From Pseudomonas tolaasii NCPPB 2192 (lineage in GTDB: Bacteria > Pseudomonadota > Gammaproteobacteria > Pseudomonadales > Pseudomonadaceae): DNA of 64,000 nucleotides. Shown here piece after piece: positions 61,178 to 64,000 of this stretch (positions within the stretch are counted from its first letter, which is position 1; the number at the start of each line of letters is the position of its first letter). The notes under the pieces are model-generated. The model was not told the origin of the DNA. It saw only the letters and a list, made by a program, of their open reading frames with translations, and ran no database searches. The stretch covers positions 4,402,001 to 4,466,000 of the forward strand of contig NZ_PHHD01000001.1 of NCBI RefSeq assembly GCF_002813445.1, written 5' to 3'. The translations under genes and the position numbers were made by a program.

Positions 61178-62422
61178 TCAGGCAGTCGCATCCCACGCAC
61201 GATCACCGTGCTCATCCTTGATCCGGGTCGGCAAGCCCATTACGTCCAGTGCCTTGAGGAACGGCTCGGCCGGCAGCTCCTCGACGTTGGCCATGTGCAT
61301 CACATCCCATTCGCCACGGGCGACCAGCAGCGCAGCGGCCACCGGTGGCACGCCTGCGGTGTAGGAAATGCCCTGGCTGTCGGTTTCGGCAAAGGCTTCT
61401 TCATGGCACGCCACGTTGTAGATGAACAACTCGCGCGACTGGCCATCCTTGGTGCCTTTGACCAGGTCGCCGATGCAGGTCTTGCCGGTGTAGCCCGGTG
61501 CCAGCGAAGACGGGTCGGGCAGCACGGCCTTGACCAGTTTCAACGGCACGACTTCCAGGCCTTCGGCGGTAGTGACCGGCTTCTCGGAGAGCAGGCCGAG
61601 GTTTTTCAGCACGGTGAACACGTTGATGTAGTGTTCGCCGAAGCTCATCCAGAAACGCACGTTGGGCACGTCGAGGTTTTTCGACAGCGAGTGCACTTCA
61701 TCGTGGCCGGTGAGGTAAAGGTTCTGCGAACCGACCACCGGCAGGTCGTCGGTGCGTTTGACTTCGAACATGGTGTTGCTGGTCCACTGGCTGTTCTGCC
61801 AGCTCCACACCTGCCCGGTGAACTCGCGGAAATTGATTTCCGGGTCGAAATTGGTGGCGAAGTATTTGCCATGGGAGCCGGCATTGACGTCGAGAATGTC
61901 GATCGAATCAATGCGGTCAAAATGCTGTTGTGCTGCCAGCGCGGCATACGCGTTGACCACACCCGGGTCGAAGCCCACGCCAAGAATGGCCGTGATGTTC
62001 TTCTGTTTGCACTCTTCCAGGTGGTTCCATTCGTAGTTGCCGTACCACGGCGGGGTCTCGCAGACCTTGCCCGGCTCTTCGTGGATGGCGGTGTCGAGGT
62101 AGGCAACGCCCGTGTCGATGCAGGCACGCAGTACCGACATGTTCAGGAACGCGGAACCCACGTTGATGACGATCTGCGATTCGGTCTCGCGGATCAGGGC
62201 CTTGGTCGCTTCCACGTCCAGGGCGTTCAGCGCGAAGGCTTTGATGTCCGCAGGTACCTTGAGGCTACCCTTGGCCTTGACGCTGTCGATGATGGCCTGG
62301 CATTTGGAGATGTTGCGCGACGCGATAGCAATACGACCGAGTTCGTCGTTGTGCTGCGCGCACTTGTGGGCCACCACCTTGGCGACACCTCCTGCACCAA
62401 TGATAAGAACGTTCTTTTTCAA
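61178..62422 (-). CDS. Carboxynorspermidine/carboxyspermidine dehydrogenase (saccharopine dehydrogenase family)
   Basis: A 414-residue Rossmann-fold enzyme. The most likely start is the TTG at 62422, giving (M)KKNVLIIGAGGVAKVVAHKCA with GGAG upstream; this places the NAD(P) motif GAGGVA at the extreme N-terminus, as in the family. It would condense aspartate semialdehyde with a diamine (putrescine or diaminopropane) and reduce it to the carboxy-polyamine. It follows nspC by 28 bases in the same direction. Saccharopine dehydrogenase of lysine metabolism is the alternative, but the nspC partner argues against it. Confidence 0.85.
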   Translation of the reverse strand: MKKNVLIIGAGGVAKVVAHKCAQHNDELGRIAIASRNISKCQAIIDSVKAKGSLKVPADIKAFALNALDVEATKALIRETESQIVINVGSAFLNMSVLRACIDTGVAYLDTAIHEEPGKVCETPPWYGNYEWNHLEECKQKNITAILGVGFDPGVVNAYAALAAQQHFDRIDSIDILDVNAGSHGKYFATNFDPEINFREFTGQVWSWQNSQWTSNTMFEVKRTDDLPVVGSQNLYLTGHDEVHSLSKNLDVPNVRFWMSFGEHYINVFTVLKNLGLLSEKPVTTAEGLEVVPLKLVKAVLPDPSSLAPGYTGKTCIGDLVKGTKDGQSRELFIYNVACHEEAFAETDSQGISYTAGVPPVAAALLVARGEWDVMHMANVEELPAEPFLKALDVMGLPTRIKDEHGDRAWDATA

Positions 62423-62450
62423 TTGCTTTATCTCTCCTTTATCCGCCAGC

Positions 62451-63548
62451 TTACGAAAGGCTGGACAGGTAGTCGTCGTAACCAAATTCACGAACCACCT
62501 CGACGGTACCGTCGAGTTGTTTCACTACGATGGACGGCATTTTCAGGCCGTTGAACCAGTTTTTCTTGACCATGGTGTAGCCTGCGGTGTCGATGAACGA
62601 CAGCCGATCGCCGATGGCCAGCGGACGATCAAATGGGTATTCGCCGAAGATGTCCCCGGCCAGGCAGGATTTGCCGCACACCATATAGGTGTGTTCGCCC
62701 TCGCTTGGCGCCAGCTTGGCGTTCAGGCGATAGATCAGCAGGTCCAGCAGGTGGGCTTCGATGGAGCTGTCTACCACGGCGAGGTTCTTGCCGTTGTAGA
62801 GGGTGTCGAGCACGGTGACTTCCAGGGAAGCGCTGTTGGTGATCGCCGCTTCACCCGGCTCCAGGTACACCTGCACGCCGTACTTCTCGGAGAACGCCTT
62901 CAAGCGGGCGCAGAATGCGTCCACCGCGTAGTCTTCGCCGGTGAAGTGGATGCCGCCGCCGAGGCTGACCCACTCGACCTTGTGCAGCAGCGCGCCGAAG
63001 CGTTCTTCAATCACACCCAGCATTTTGTCGAACAGGCTGAAATCGCCGTTCTCGCAGTTGTTGTGGAACATGAAGCCGGAGATTTGATCGATCACGCCTT
63101 CGATCTTCACCGGGTCCCATTCGCCCAGGCGGCTGAACGGACGCGCCGGGTCGGCCAGCAGGTAGTCGGAGCTGCTCACCTGCGGGTTGACGCGCAGGCC
63201 GCGGGTCTTGCCTTCGCTGCGTTCGGCAAAACGCTGCAATTGGCTGATGGAGTTGAAGATGATCTTGTCGCAGTTATCCAGCATCTCTTCGATTTCATCG
63301 TCGGCCCAGGCCACGCTGTAGGCGTGCGCCTCGCCTTCGAACTTCTGGCGACCGAGCTTGAGCTCATACAGGGAAGACGAGGTGGTGCCGTCCATGTATT
63401 GCTGCATCAGGTCGAACACCGACCAGGTGGCAAAGCACTTGAGTGCCAGCAACGCCTTGGCGCCGGACTGCTCGCGCACGTAAGCAATCTTCTGCATGTT
63501 GACCAGAAGCTTCTGTTTATCGATGAGGTAATACGGCGTTTTGATCAT
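62451..63548 (-). CDS. nspC: Carboxynorspermidine decarboxylase
   Basis: A 365-residue PLP enzyme of the alanine-racemase fold (type III). MIKTPYYLIDKQKL opens it, with the Schiff-base Lys37 in LLALKCFATW. SLGGGIHFTGEDY and LEPGEAAI bind the cofactor phosphate, and KSCLAGDIFGEY provides the dimer-interface Cys and Asp. It decarboxylates carboxy(nor)spermidine to (nor)spermidine in the alternative polyamine pathway. The ATG at 63548 is chosen over an in-frame start 18 codons upstream that lacks homology. Operon with the dehydrogenase. Confidence 0.92.
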   Translation of the reverse strand: MIKTPYYLIDKQKLLVNMQKIAYVREQSGAKALLALKCFATWSVFDLMQQYMDGTTSSSLYELKLGRQKFEGEAHAYSVAWADDEIEEMLDNCDKIIFNSISQLQRFAERSEGKTRGLRVNPQVSSSDYLLADPARPFSRLGEWDPVKIEGVIDQISGFMFHNNCENGDFSLFDKMLGVIEERFGALLHKVEWVSLGGGIHFTGEDYAVDAFCARLKAFSEKYGVQVYLEPGEAAITNSASLEVTVLDTLYNGKNLAVVDSSIEAHLLDLLIYRLNAKLAPSEGEHTYMVCGKSCLAGDIFGEYPFDRPLAIGDRLSFIDTAGYTMVKKNWFNGLKMPSIVVKQLDGTVEVVREFGYDDYLSSLS

Positions 63549-63699
63549 TTTTGAGAGCCTGCGGCGGTGCCTGCCAAAAAAGGACACGCATTGTGCCCGC
63601 ACTTGGATCAGATCGAAAGGTTAGTGGGCGGATTTTGCTGCCCCGGTTTTTCAAGCGTAGCGGCGAAGTATGACTATCTATAGGCATACCCCGGCCCAA

Positions 63700-63788
63700 T
63701 GTGGGAGCTGGCTTGCCTGCGATAGCGGTCTGTCAGTGCCAGTTGTATTGGCTGATCCACCGCTATCGCAGGCAAGCCAGCTCCCACA
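63700..63788. repeat. REPIN of the TGTGGGAGC class
   Basis: Inverted arms TGTGGGAGCTGGCTTGCCTG and complement enclose about 45 bases. It fills most of the middle of the 335-base gap between nspC and the LacI gene; the flanks of that gap show no other feature. Confidence 0.88.
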
Positions 63789-63883
63789 TTTGATTGCCAT
63801 CAAACTGTCATCTCCTCACCGCCGAATTGCCATATTTCCCCGCTACTGTCCTCGTCAATGAGATCGATCTCAAGCGAGACACA

Positions 63884-64000
63884 ATGACTGATTTGAAAGA
63901 CGTCGCCCGGCTGGCTGGTGTATCCCGTGCCACTGCCGCGCGCACCTTTGCTTCCCCCGACCAAGTGAGGCCCACCACCCGCGAGCAGGTGTTTTCCGCC
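63884..64000 (+). CDS. LacI-family transcriptional regulator, 3' truncated by the window edge
   Basis: The first 39 codons encode the LacI DNA-binding helix-turn-helix (DLKDVARLAGVSRATAARTF, then VRPTTREQVFSA). GCGAGA lies just upstream of the ATG. The sensor domain is outside the window, so the target is unknown. Confidence 0.85.
   Translation, partial: MTDLKDVARLAGVSRATAARTFASPDQVRPTTREQVFSA

Overview
The window is a piece of a fluorescent Pseudomonas chromosome, most likely from the P. fluorescens group. The evidence is a complete pyoverdine maturation block, sigma-PvdS (iron-starvation) promoters, abundant REPIN-type REP doublets of the two classes typical of that group, and high-GC Pseudomonas codon use. 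No rRNA, tRNA, CRISPR array, insertion sequence or prophage was seen.

Positions 1-19.4 kb hold one flank of the pyoverdine locus. A large NRPS, cut by the window edge, has the order C(partial)-A-T-E-C-A-T-E. Its A-domain pocket residues read as Ser and then (hydroxy)ornithine, and it has no thioesterase domain. A stand-alone alpha/beta hydrolase follows it. Convergent to these runs pvdM-pvdN-pvdO-pvdE-fpvA, and pvdP diverges from pvdM. Three perfect TAAAT-N16-CGT boxes sit before pvdM, pvdP and pvdE. Together these genes finish assembly of the peptide, mature the chromophore in the periplasm, export the precursor from the cytoplasm and take up the ferric siderophore.

Positions 19.4-37.4 kb are a mosaic of accessory genes: LysR/quinone reductase, a secreted protein made of perfect 39-bp repeats, pirin, an SDR, and a LacI-controlled MocDEF-like oxygenase operon with a TIM-barrel isomerase. 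After these come a DyP peroxidase, uppP, a GNAT, a GlxA-type regulator, a decayed TetR/DJ-1/old-yellow-enzyme locus, a second quinone reductase/LysR pair, and mntP behind a yybP-ykoY manganese riboswitch.

Positions 37.5-47.8 kb are two back-to-back CoA-thioester catabolic units. One is a ScpB-like decarboxylase, a CoA transferase and an MFS porter with a LysR regulator. The other is a thiolase, an acyl-CoA ligase and an MFS porter with a PAS-LuxR regulator. A flavin monooxygenase and an AraC regulator follow. Positions 49-57.6 kb carry a glutaminase, an LspA paralogue beside a small lipoprotein, a DUF6124-like gene with a folded repeat element upstream, a periplasmic cupin, and an amino-acid ABC transporter/FAD oxidoreductase operon with a divergent IclR regulator.

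Positions 57.8-61.1 kb hold the most unusual gene: a roughly 1,100-residue stand-alone protein with a Cap4/DUF4297-like nuclease domain, a P-loop STAND-type NTPase core and five 36-residue C-terminal repeats. This is the architecture of an Avs-like antiphage sensor. It is visibly less GC-rich than its neighbours and is bounded by its own terminator. The window ends with the carboxynorspermidine/carboxyspermidine polyamine pair (nspC and its dehydrogenase), a REPIN and the start of a LacI-family regulator.
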